Source of the DNA: Trogon surrucura
Lineage: Eukaryota; Chordata; Aves; Trogoniformes; Trogonidae
DNA: 64,000 bases
Reading direction: 5' to 3'
Assembly: GCA_020746105.1 (NCBI GenBank)
Contig: CM036632.1
Coordinates: forward strand, 868,001-932,000
Shown here one piece after another: positions 23,411-34,069 of this stretch (the first letter of the stretch is position 1; every line of letters starts with the position of its first letter). A program made the translations under genes and the position numbers. Below the pieces are notes generated by a model. It did not search any database, had not been told where the DNA came from, and was given only the letters and a program-made list of their open reading frames with translations.

Positions 23411-24005
23411 CACAGAATCATAGAACAGTTCAGGCTGGAAAAGACCCTTGGGATCGTTGAGTCCAACCATTAACCCTACACTACAAGTTCACCCCTAAAC
23501 CATCTCACCCAACACCACATCTCAGCGACACTCAAACACACCCAGGGATGGCGACTCAACCCCCTCCCCAGGCAGTCTGTTCCAGGGTCTGACCACTCTT
23601 TCCGTGAAGAATTTCTTCCTAATGTCCAGTCTAAACTTACCCTGTTGCAACTTGAACCCATTCCCCCTGGTTCTGTCCCTAATGACCTGTGAGAAAAGAC
23701 CAGCACCAATCTCTCTGCAATGTCCTTTCAAGTAACTGTAGAGCATGATGAGGTCCCCCCTCAGCCTCCTCTTCCTCAAACTGAACAGTCCCACCTCCCT
23801 CAATCGCTCCTCGTAAGGTCTGTTCTCCAGGACCTTCACCAGCTTTGTTGCCCTTTTCTGCACTCGCTCCAACACCTTGATATCTCTCATGTACTGAGGT
23901 GCCCCAAACTGAACACGATACTCAAGGTGTGGCCTCACCAGTGCTGAGTACAGGAGGACAATCACCTCCCTACTTCCGCTGGTCACAACATTTCTAATAC
24001 AAGCC
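23411..24005 (-). mobile_element. CR1 LINE, 5'-truncated copy
   Basis: A minus-strand CR1 fragment of about 595 bp. The frame reads [55 protein letters not shown] and [17 protein letters not shown], the conserved C-terminal end of the CR1 ORF2 product after the reverse transcriptase core. The 3' end has the avian CR1 form, with ATGATTCTGTG on the minus strand at about 23,411. The start falls within the ORF, as usual for CR1 insertions. The frame runs about 160 codons, then has stops in its final part, so it is a dead but not very old copy. Confidence 0.93.
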
Positions 24006-24016
24006 AGGACTGGCAA

Positions 24017-27000
24017 TTGGCGTCCTAAAATGAACGTAACAGCTGAGCAAGCCCAGCCTTTGGGCCTGCTTGCACAGCCAGCAGATAATGTATCTGAGGT
24101 GGCTTGATGCCTCCCAGCTCCCCACAGCCCTGCCCAAGGTTCTTCTCCCTCCAGAGCCCAGCAGAACCTGCTCGGTTGCTTCCTCGAGCGTTTCAGCCAA
24201 AGCGGCCTGACCTGGTGACCGCCTGGAGCTCAGGCTGTTGGAGCTAGCGCTGCTCACTTGGAGCAAAGTGAGGGATCCGATCAGAGGAGTAACATCTGGC
24301 AGGAGGGTGGTGGGAGCGTTTTGAGACACCATCTGCGCAGCAGCCACCCAGCTGCACTGGAGAGGACGAGTGAGCAGGTCCTGACTGCCTGGGAGGGCTG
24401 CCGAGTCTTTTTTTAGCCAAATTCACCTGACACAAAAGGCCTAACGTGCCTCTTAAGCAACGCTTGCCACATCGAGCAGAAATGCTCGTGTCACAACAAG
24501 CACTTAGCTTGCTGTTACAGCAAGTAAGAAAGTATTCTCAGTTACCCACATTCATAACTTAAAAAAACAAATTGGGAATCTCCTAGGGAGGCAAGGAAAT
24601 ACCCCACGGCTTGCAGGAGGAGCTGGCTTGTGCTCTGAAAGTCACTAAAAGAGGAGAACAGCTTTAAGGCTTGGTGTTCTCTGCACACCTGCTGGTATCA
24701 AGACTATTTTTGCAGCTTTAAGTTACTCCAGTAATTTTTAACTCTTTCACCTTCAAATGCACTCAGCCATAAATTGGACAGACGCTTGGACAGAATTGTT
24801 CCTGAGTGTGTGCAAGGTACCTGTCGTATGACCAAATGACAAAAAAAAAGAAACACACAGTCCCCCCGCCAAACCAGGAAGAACGACTCACTTCTGACAG
24901 CTTCCGAGCCACAGGAGCGGGCTGGCATGCTGGGAAGGTGTGTATCTGCATTTCCTTCCTCAATTTGTTTTGTTAGGAGAGACTACACTTTTTTTTTCTT
25001 TTTTTTCTTTCCTTTTTTTCACTTTAGCTGTGAGTTCTGTGCAAGAGCAGAGCATCTTGCAGTGCCACCATGAGCTCTCAGGGCCAGAGCGACCCGAGGG
25101 TCCGGGTGACCGCCCACAGAGCCAAAGGGCCCTCGTGGCCAGTCTTGCTGGAATGTCCACATTGCTCTGAGTCACAGTTCTACAGCTCGGTGTCATCAGC
25201 CCAGCTCCCGAGGTAGCACAGCTGCTGTGGGCAGGCACTTGTGAAAGCTAAGCTTTAATTAAGAATGGTGATGTCACTACCATGCTTACAAAACCCAAGC
25301 CAAAAGTCTGGTTCTTATGTGCCCTGCTCTCTTCTATCTGGCTCCCCTGCACGCCATGGGCACGCACCACAGACACAGCAAACCGTGTCTCACCGTCACA
25401 TCGCACCAGCTTATTACCACTGATAAATTACTGCATTCTGAGCACAGTGAACAAAACTTGGAGCCTAGAGGGTGGGAAACAAAAGTGTCTAATTAGACAA
25501 GAGGAATATCGTGCAAATGTCTGCATTTTGCATTGCTGAGTAAAGGCAAAAAGCAGATTTTGGAACCAGCACGCCAACATCTGTACACAGTCAGTAAGCC
25601 CATTAGGGATGGCAACACATCACAGTCACCAAATTTCTGTCTTTTAGTCTTTATATCCACAAACCATTTGTGTTTATTGCCATAAACCAATGCACTCCCC
25701 AAGTATGGCACACCCACAGTTGCTCGAACTCCATCTGTCTTTACTCAGATGCTCACAGACTTCAAGAACAAGAAGAAAATCATCGTAATTTAGTATAATC
25801 TTCTACATACTGCATTAAAACCCAGAGTGGTGGATGAATCACGCATGACCTTGACCACATCCCTCCACCTCTACATCTGGTCCCTCGGGTATGATGAGGA
25901 TACTTTAGAGACTCCAAAAGGTTTCAACGTTACTTCTTTCCAAAATCAAAACCAGTGCTCAGATCAGGCACCGTGGTCTTCTGAGAGCAGGTCCTCACTC
26001 AACCTGCATCCACCCTTCACTGGTTCCAGTTACACGTTGTGGCTGCGGGATCTGATTTCTGTACATTTTGTAGGTTCCCAAGAGAGAAATGTCTTTGCAA
26101 AGGCAGAGGGAGAACCCCAAATGCCAGTGCAACACGCTGGGGAGGGGGTAGGAGGCAGAGCCCTTGGCTGCCCACCCCTCCAGATTTCTTTCCAAAGACA
26201 ATAGTATCAGCTGAGAAAACAATCCACACTTTTCCTTATCTTTGCCACTGCAGCTAGAAGGAACTCTGTCAGAAACAGACCGAAGCTAATCAGAACACAT
26301 CCTCTCGTTTTTAATAAGTATCCTGTGCCATTGCTCTGGTTCAAGGCTGAAAAAGGATGGTTTGGGCACTGCCTGGTGAATACCTGTGAATGTGCTGGTC
26401 TGGCAGCTCAGCTGGGGAGCTGTGAGTCCTCCACTTAGTGTCAGAGCAACACAGAATAATTATGGGATGAAAAAGTAGAATTCTCTTACTTTGTACCTTG
26501 AATCATTGGCCCTTCTGCTGGGAGAGCGAGGAAGGAGCTTGGCTATGGCATTTGCACCCATGCCTGGGAAACAGAGAAAGACCTCAAGCTCCTGCCACCC
26601 CACAGCTGCCCAGTGATTGCCCAGCTTGGCCATTATCTACTTGTCTGAGCTCAAACTAGTTACCCAGATGTGGAAGCTGGTTTTGCTCAGAGCCTTCTCA
26701 CCCACTGGTATCTGACTGCCCTCCCATAAACTGTCCAGTTACTTTTTCATGAAAAAATCCATCGCAGTTCCAGGATAGCCCATTGAAAGCGAGGCTCCAT
26801 CCGGCTGGTCGGCGGCAGGCAGAGCTGCCAGGGCGCGGGTGATCTATCGGCGTCGTCCGCTGACACCCCACCACTGCTCTGCTGATGTACGGCCTCCGGG
26901 GTGGCGCTGGCCAGGAAAAATGGGCCCAGGGGCTCAAGTAAGGTGTTATTGATTATTTTAAATGCTAATAAATATTACGGATATCTGCGAGGAAGTGTTC

Positions 27001-28450
27001 TGCACTTTGTGAAGTGCGAGGGAGAAGAAATAATTAACAGGCAAAGGAGAAGGACCAAGAGATTCTCAGGCACTGAATAGCGGTTTGATTTGACAGGGTC
27101 GCTTTTGGTCCTTGTGGCAATGCCACGTGTATTCCCCAAGATTAACAACGGACTTCAAGTCTCTCCCACAGTTTTCGTTCTGCTCTTGCAGATCACCAGG
27201 AATGCTCAGATGTGTTGGGACCATTTGTCCTTTGCAGGATAGCACGTGAAAAAAAATACAGTGCCTCGGCTGCGGTCGGACATCCCGGGCAGCGGGGAAC
27301 GAAACGTCGCGTGGTTTTTAGCCCTGTCCCCACACAGAGGGCTGGCTGCAGCCACGTTCTGCTTGCCCAGGTAGAGTAAGTCGTGCTCTGCTGCCCAGCC
27401 CCCTGCACCGACTGGTCCTCTAAGGTGTGAGCAGAAAACATCCAGCAAAGCCTCAGAAGAGGGCAGGCCTCTTCCTGACCGACCTGTTTACTGGGATTGT
27501 TACACATTTGTGCTTTTCATCTGTTAATCGCTTCTCAAACAGCAATTCAGCGCAGTAACAGACAGGAAAGAGCTGCACCCTCTCCCTGCCTTTATTTTTT
27601 TCCTTGTGCTGTTTGTAAAACTTTAGCATCTTCATAAAGGCCATGTTTCAGGCATCATTCCTGCCTATCGGCACTGCAGGTGCTTGAGCCTCAAATAACA
27701 GAAGTTCAGGGCCAAAACCAAGGGTGCTGCACACTGCCAGCCCCTTGGCCCTCCCAAAAGCAGGCAGGGAAGAAGGGGGGCCCATTGCCGTGAGGAAAAA
27801 ATCCTAGAAATATATGGAAACGCAGAATCCACAGCTGAGCAGTGGTGGAAACGTGACCACGCCAGCTGTCCCTTTGGGCAGAGCGTGGCTGGGTGTTAGT
27901 GTCCTGAGCAACTGGGAAATGCTTTCAGCACGGGTCTGCGAGTGCTGGCACAGCCCCTCTGCTTTGTTTCCTCAGTCATTTTCCAAAGTTGTCTCGCAGT
28001 TTGCAATCCACTTCAATTTTCTGATGTCTGGCAGCTCCCTGAGGCTTGAAGGGACGTAGAGTTGAGGGAAACTCCAAAAGGTCCACCAAAATACAGAAAA
28101 CGAAACCAGACACCTGCCTTCATGTCACGGGAAACAGCAGACAAGGAAGTAAACCAGCAAAACTCCAGCCTGTAGTTACTGAGAGACCTGTAGGTCCTGG
28201 GAGCTGCTCCCTCCAACACACCACGAACCCTGCACACCCCTGTAGGACACCAGTAGGGCTGTGTTGGCCTGGTTTTCCACACTTCTCAGCACTGGGCAGT
28301 CCTGCTGCAGCCAGGAGGAGCCGTGGTGTGGATGCCCAGGCAGACAATACCATCATTCTGTCCTGGGTACCAGAGCAGCCCCACACCCGTCTGGTTCTGG
28401 ACCAAACCTGCCTGAGACCACGGGAGCCCTGGGGGGAAGCTGGAGGGACC
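24017..28450. other. intergenic sequence with pyrimidine tract and one AT-rich block
   Basis: No gene is recognised. A T/C-rich tract lies at about 24,988-25,021. An AT-rich block at about 26,940-27,110 stands out from GC-richer flanks and contains TTATTGATTATTTTAAATGC and an AATAATTAAC motif, of the kind seen in conserved regulatory DNA. Confidence 0.5.
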
Positions 28451-28454
28451 AATT

Positions 28455-28495
28455 CGATGCCTTCCTGGAATTCATTCTGTGATTCTATGAATAGA
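28455..28495 (+). mobile_element. CR1 3'-end remnant (short)
   Basis: ATTCTGTGATTCTATGAAT at about 28,475-28,493 matches the octamer-repeat 3' terminus of avian CR1 in plus orientation. The preceding CCTTCCTGG is compatible with the usual CR1 GTCCCTTCCA. Sequence further left is too diverged to extend the match. Confidence 0.5.
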
Positions 28496-28499
28496 AAAG

Positions 28500-30230
28500 C
28501 AGAAAAGCCCTAGCTGTGAGCTATGACAGATAGAATTAAACCAGTGCATCTCTCTGGTGCAAGGGCCAGCAATTTTCAATCTGTGCATCCTTCGTCATGA
28601 ATTTACATGGATGTCTGAATTTATTACCCTTTTTACAAAGGAGAAAAAAATTGACCCTATCAGCTAGTCCAAGGGAAGATGCAAGCTCATCCCTCGGCAG
28701 GGGTTTGCCAGCATTGCAGAATGAATCGGGAGAGGTATAACAGGACAAACAATTCCTCACAGTGTGAACAGTATTCTGGAGTAGAAGTAGTTTTTTTCTG
28801 TAACAATCATAGCTAATTTATACAAGAAGTCATAAAAGCCACAAAAAGAACTTCATCAGTAAGATTCTCCCTGCCCTGGGAGCACCGCTGCTCACGCCTG
28901 AGAGCGAGCGAGGATCGCCGACCCGGCACCGCGCACCCCTCGACCCCGCCTGTCCTCTCGGGGACGGGGCTCCTCTGGGTCACGATCCCAACTTCAAGTG
29001 AGCTCTCCTCTGCGGAAGTTTCCCCTTTGATCCTATCCCAAAACGATGTCGTGAGATGAGCCCACCCCTGGGTCTGGTGTTGGGGCACAGACCTCAGCGA
29101 CCTGAGTGGGTCGGAAGGTGAGCACGCCGGCGTTACCTCCGAGGCCGGCGCAGTCCAGCCCTCCCGTTGTACCCAGAGTCACGGGCACAATGCGGGGTGA
29201 TGCTGCTGGCCGGGATGTCTTCCCTTCTTCCTGGAATCCACCACCCCTGGGGACACGCTGGCTCGCTGTCACTGACCCTGCTCGGCACCACCTCTGAATC
29301 TTATCCGCACACTCGGTGTGGAGAAGCCAGGGGTGACCTTGCTGCTTAATAAGCCTCTGATTATTCTGCTCAGTGAAAGAAAAGACCAAAGTAACTCACC
29401 ATTGCCACCTCGTGAAAGAAGGAGCCTGGTGCCTCTCAGCATCACAAAATGGGAGCTTGCAGCCTCACTGAGCCCCAAGGGTGGCAGCCATGGCTGGGAG
29501 AAGAGGACCTTCACTTTTGTTCCAAACCCTGTCAGCAGTGGGGTGAAAATGTCCCTGGACACTCCGTGGGCTGAGGTTTGGGTTTATCTCTCACTTTAGG
29601 GTTTTGCTTACCTACCTCCTGTGCCAGGCAGGACCTCTCCCTCTTCATTTGCAAGCCCCACAGGTGGAAGGTGATGGGCTAATGAAGGTCACTCCTCGGC
29701 ATGGAGGAACCTAAAAGTCCAGGATACAGGTCCCCAGCGTTCTCCCGTGAAGGACGATTACACTGGGATGTTCAGAAGGAGGAGATAACCGCCCAGAGCA
29801 TCCTCAGCACGAGCTGGCCAGACCTGCCCTGATTAGCCCCGTGGTGACTCAGAGCTTTCCATTTCAGACTGAGACTCGAGGCTGCTGTGATGCTGGGAAA
29901 AGCGAGAGGCAGAGCTGTTGGCACTTCAACAGCAATCATGAAATAACACGTTACCTGTTACCTCTCAGCTCAGAGCCTGCACTCCCGAGCAGGGCTCTTG
30001 CACAGACAGGGTCGCTTCTGCACCCAGCTGAGGGTGGAGGTGGAGGCACTGAAGGAAGAATGGAGCCGTGGCCCTGCCCTGCTGCTGGTCAACACCAGCT
30101 CTTGTGGCACTGGTGGTGTCCCTGCACTGGGACATGTGACAGCTCTTCCCATCACCTCATTTTCACTGGCATCGCAGCACTTGAGGGAGGACTTTTGCGA
30201 CTCCCCAAAGTCCAGTTTGGGCAGCACCAG
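28500..30230. other. intergenic sequence, nothing recognised
   Basis: Mixed composition, with AT-rich sequence to about 28,850 and GC-richer sequence after. Overlapping short frames on both strands share no family I recognise. Confidence 0.5.
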
Positions 30231-30280
30231 GCAGGCCCTGGAGGAGACGGTGCTTGCCCACCTCCTCCTCCTGCCAGGGG

Positions 30281-30292
30281 CCAGAGGGCGCT
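30281..30292 (+). promoter_or_regulatory. CTCF-like motif
   Basis: CCAGAGGGCGCT matches the CTCF core CCAGNAGGGGGCGCT-type consensus well when aligned on AGGGCGCT, and is preceded by GGGG. It lies about 270 bp left of the orphan CpG-rich patch. Motif match only. Confidence 0.4.
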
Positions 30293-30489
30293 GGGCAGTC
30301 TTACCCAGAGCAGCAAAGCAGCCACCGGGCAGCCCCACCGCTGCCAGCACCGTCAGTAGGCTCCAGAGTGATCGCAGCACTGGGGCAAAGGAAGAAGAGC
30401 CGCGGTTCATGGAGCTGGTGTTTCTGTGGGCTCGCACACCCGGGCAGCGGGAGACTTTCTACAGTAACGGAAGGGGCGGGGGGTGGTAC

Positions 30490-30530
30490 TTCGCTTTCTT
30501 TCTTTTTTTTTTTTTTTTTTTCCCCCTACC
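30490..30530. repeat. polypyrimidine tract
   Basis: CTTTCTTTC followed by about 19 T residues and a C run, immediately left of the CpG-rich patch. Confidence 0.85.
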
Positions 30531-30549
30531 CCGTTCTTCTCTCTTCTTG

Positions 30550-31180
30550 ACAGAAAACGATCCACCCTCCCCGCCCCGCCCCAGCCTCCCCCTGGCGGGG
30601 CCAGCTCGCCGCGGGCCGGCCCGGTCCCCGCCGGCCACTAGAGGTCACGGCAGCACCGGGAGAGGCTCCGCCGGCGGCGGAGGGGCGGGCGGCGGCGGCC
30701 CGGGGGCTCAGCGGGCGGGGGCGCAAGGGTTCAGGGGTGCAGAGGCTCAGGGGCTTAGCATCCTGAGAAGCGCCGTTTCCCGCTGGAGGAGCCCCCAAAC
30801 CCCGAAATTTGCTCCTGGGTGACCTACAGCGTTTCTGTTGGGACCCGCGTCCTTCAGCGACCTCCTCCGATGGTGCCCGAGGGTCTGCAGCCACCGAGGG
30901 TCCCCGCAAGCGGCCACTCCAGCAATGACTGCTGCGGAAAGTGCCGGTGCCTGGTTGTTTCCCTTAGGAAGGGCAGGAAAACATCCCCTTGGTAACACAC
31001 AAAGTCACATCTAGTCGCAAAATCAATTCGGGTTTGCGCTCAGCGCAGCCCCGCACACGCGGCCTCTGCCAGTGCCCTTGTCCAAGCGAGCCCAGAGGAT
31101 GCGGCTCCTGCCGGCACCGAGCTTCCCTGCGGCACCGGAGCGCTCTGCTCGGGGAGAAAACGCCGCCCGGCCACAACCTC
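30550..31180. promoter_or_regulatory. orphan CpG-rich patch between CACNG3 and RBBP6
   Basis: Densest from 30,550 to 30,740, where GC is very high with many CpG and GGCGG units; a second CpG-rich stretch covers about 31,030-31,180. A CTCF-like CCACTAGAGGTC sits at 30,635-30,646. No recognised gene starts here: RBBP6 begins 10 kb to the left and CACNG3 ends 15 kb to the right. It may be a promoter for an unannotated non-coding RNA, an insulator or an unmethylated enhancer. Confidence 0.45.
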
Positions 31181-31199
31181 CAGGAACTCGGCACCTTCT

Positions 31200-32750
31200 G
31201 CACTGTCCTGGTGCCACCACGCTGCCCCTCATGGGCGCTCACCAGCCCCTTCTGCCCCCAGGTCCTCACCTCAAACCTTTGTTGCCTCCCCTAATCTCTA
31301 CGCAGCTTCTTGGCCACATCCACCCGTGCACATCAAAGCAAACCCAGCTTTCCTCCTAATTCTTAGCTTCACAATACATTTTGAGTCAGAGTTAATTAGA
31401 GGGATCAAAGGCCCCTTCTCTGTATCCCCTTGAGCCCCCCTTCCCTGGCCCTGGCCAGGCCTGGCTGGCTGTGCACGGCAGCTATCACAAGGTACAGATG
31501 CCAAGTTTCAGGAGATGAAGAGCCAAAATGGAGCACTTTTCCTCTGCAAACTCCCTGTGCAGTCGCGCTAATCACTCAGGAGACGGTGCTGAGTTTGTGG
31601 AATTGGCTGATGACGGGACCGTGGTGGTTGACTTTATCCCTCGGATGCTGCCTTTTCTTTGAGTCATCTTAGTTCTGAGTCACCAGCAGCCGTTAATCCC
31701 TTAGAGATAACGGCCTCATCCAGCTCTTTCTACGCAGGTACTTTTCCCTCTGCGCTTACACTTCAAAAAAGGCGAATAAATACGTGCAAGTGGAGGTCCT
31801 GGTGGGAGCACTCCAGGACATGCGACGGTCGCTCGTCACTACAGCACTCGTGTCACCTTGTGAAGCCCGCACTGCAGGAGCCCGGGCTCTCAGCCACCCC
31901 TGCTTGGTGGCGTGGGGACTCTGCTCCCCAAAACCTCTGTGCTGGGAGGTTACCCTGCAGCAGAGCTTGCTGTCCCTGCTCCCTCAGCTCTCTGCTACGC
32001 ACCCCCAGGTGCAGGACTGCACCTCGCCGACCCAGGAGCCTCCCCTGGGGTTGCTGCACCACCTGCAGTGACGGTTATTTGTAGCCTTCATTTTAAAACC
32101 TTCTACCACCCATCGGTAAATCACTCCTAGATTAATTTCACCCTTTGTTAAAATATCTATGCTTTATTTCTACCTTAAACCCATCTCGGTTAAACAACTT
32201 GGTGTGCCATCCATTACCAGAACTTTCCACAGACACGTTCTTAGAGTATTCTGGTAACACCCTCTTTGACAAGACATGTAGGCTCACCTCTTCCACCTTC
32301 CGCTTGGCAGCAGATTTTCAGACCTCGAGTAGCTCTCATAGCTCCTTCCAGGACTCTGCAGCTTCTTAACACCTTACTGGGAGCGTGGACACCAGCACTG
32401 GCCACGGCACGTTACTGGTCTGACTGGTGCTGTACCGAGATAGCATCCTCTCGGCGGGTGTTGCTTTGGCGCTTCCCAGTTGGTACCAGGAATCACATTG
32501 GCGGCAGCGTCGTGCTGGGGTCACATGCAGCTGTACCTTCCCCGTGACCTGGAGCTCCCCCTTCCCATGACCCACTCCCCTTTGCCCAGCCCCTCTCTCC
32601 TGGCCCTCAAACCCTGCAGCACTGATCAGCCTGGAAGGGTGGGAAATCCTGCCCCGCCGCGGGCTCCCGGGAGCTCACCTGGGCTGCCCTGGCCTCCCCT
32701 AATTCTCAGGGCTGGCTTTCTCCTCCTGTGTTCTCTCTCATCCAGGGAGC
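31200..32750. other. intergenic sequence, nothing recognised
   Basis: Mixed GC-rich sequence without coding similarity, repeats or RNA genes that I recognise. Confidence 0.5.
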
Positions 32751-32754
32751 AGAA

Positions 32755-32885
32755 GCCACATTTGCATGCAGAGTTTAAGAGCTACTGGGCAATTAAATTG
32801 AATTCTAATTATTGTATACTACATATTAGCAATTTCTACCATGCTAATAGTAATTGCTAACAAGACGATAAGACATATCAGGCAG
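32755..32885. promoter_or_regulatory. AT-rich candidate regulatory element with POU octamer
   Basis: An AT-rich block in GC-rich surroundings. It begins with a perfect octamer ATTTGCAT at 32,760-32,767, followed by CAATTAAATTGAATTC and GCTAATAGTAATTGC, which contain homeodomain-type TAAT/ATTA cores. Conservation cannot be tested here. Confidence 0.3.
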
Positions 32886-33689
32886 TCGGGATGGAGCACG
32901 CGCTCGCTTGCCTGGGAGAGATGTGTGGAAGCAGGGTGGCTGCAGTGAGGTGCAGAAATCGCTGCAGCTGTGGGTGTCTGACAGCTGGAAGCAGTTGCCT
33001 GATTTAGCATAAACTTTCAGGCATCCCAGGGCTGAGGTTCAAAGTAGGCTGAAATTTCCCGTTCTCAGGCTTGACTTCCTCAAGAAACAGGAACATTTGT
33101 AAGGTCACACTAGGGACTGGCTCTGTCAAGGATGTGCACGGGCCCCCTCCTTTCAAAGCTCTTTGTCCCGGTGCCATCGTGCCTGTCACATCTGAGGCAG
33201 TCGCTGTAGTGACCTTCACCTCTGCCAGGCTGGCATCACAAATAAAATGCTGCTGGTGGCGGTGGGGATGGACACTGGTGGCTGTTGGGATGGACATCCA
33301 GCTCCAGCCAAGTGATCGGGCTGTGGTTTAGCAGGACCTGCTCCCAGCTTGCCAGAGGCTGCTCAGAAGTCCTCTCCTTGTCACAGCCAACATGTCAAAC
33401 AACCTTGCATCACACAGGGAAAACGGGGGAGATCAAAGCCGAGGTGGCCAGAACAGGCTGAGCACATCCCTTTGGAGAGCTGCCCTGGGCCAGAAGAAGC
33501 CCCGGCAGCAGTGGAATTAACCCGAAGAGAAGTCTTGAAAGGGTCTGTGGGAACAGAGAGCTGGGCGGGCAGAAGGGCACAGCTCCTCCGAGCATCCCCC
33601 CCCCCCAGACCTGCATTTCAATGTCCCTCAGGCTGGGACCCTCGGGCCGTGGCAGCTGCCCGGAGAGCAGGGCCTGTTCACCTGGAGCA

Positions 33690-34065
33690 ACAATGATTTA
33701 ATAACAATTTCCTTTCAGTGAGGTAATTTTGTCCCAAGGGCTATTTATCTGTCTATTGAAAAAAAAAAAGAAAAAAAGCCCTGTGTGAGTCAGACAGTCT
33801 GCACCACAAACCCATGATAAATTACATTTGGACATATGCTAAATGACATTTACCAATAAATTTATGCAGATTTCTCCTGTAATCCTTCTCCTCCATCAAA
33901 AGTAGTAATACTTTCACTAATGCAAATGCACTGTTAGAGCCTTGCCACATCAAACAGGAGCGGTGCTGAATTGTTCAGAATTCTAAATGATAATCTTCAT
34001 TGTGCTCATGAATAATCTTTTCCTATAGATGATTATTTAACAATGCCTTGGAAGAGCCTGACAGC
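33690..34065. promoter_or_regulatory. AT-rich candidate conserved non-coding element
   Basis: About 375 bp of AT-rich sequence with sharp borders to GC-rich flanks. It includes CCCATGATAAATTACATTTG, a perfect octamer ATGCAAAT at 33,920-33,927, and AAATGATAATCTTCATTG. An A-rich run lies at 33,759-33,778. Such dense homeodomain/POU-like motifs without coding potential are typical of developmental enhancers, but this is inference from composition. Confidence 0.35.
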
Positions 34066-34069
34066 TCAC

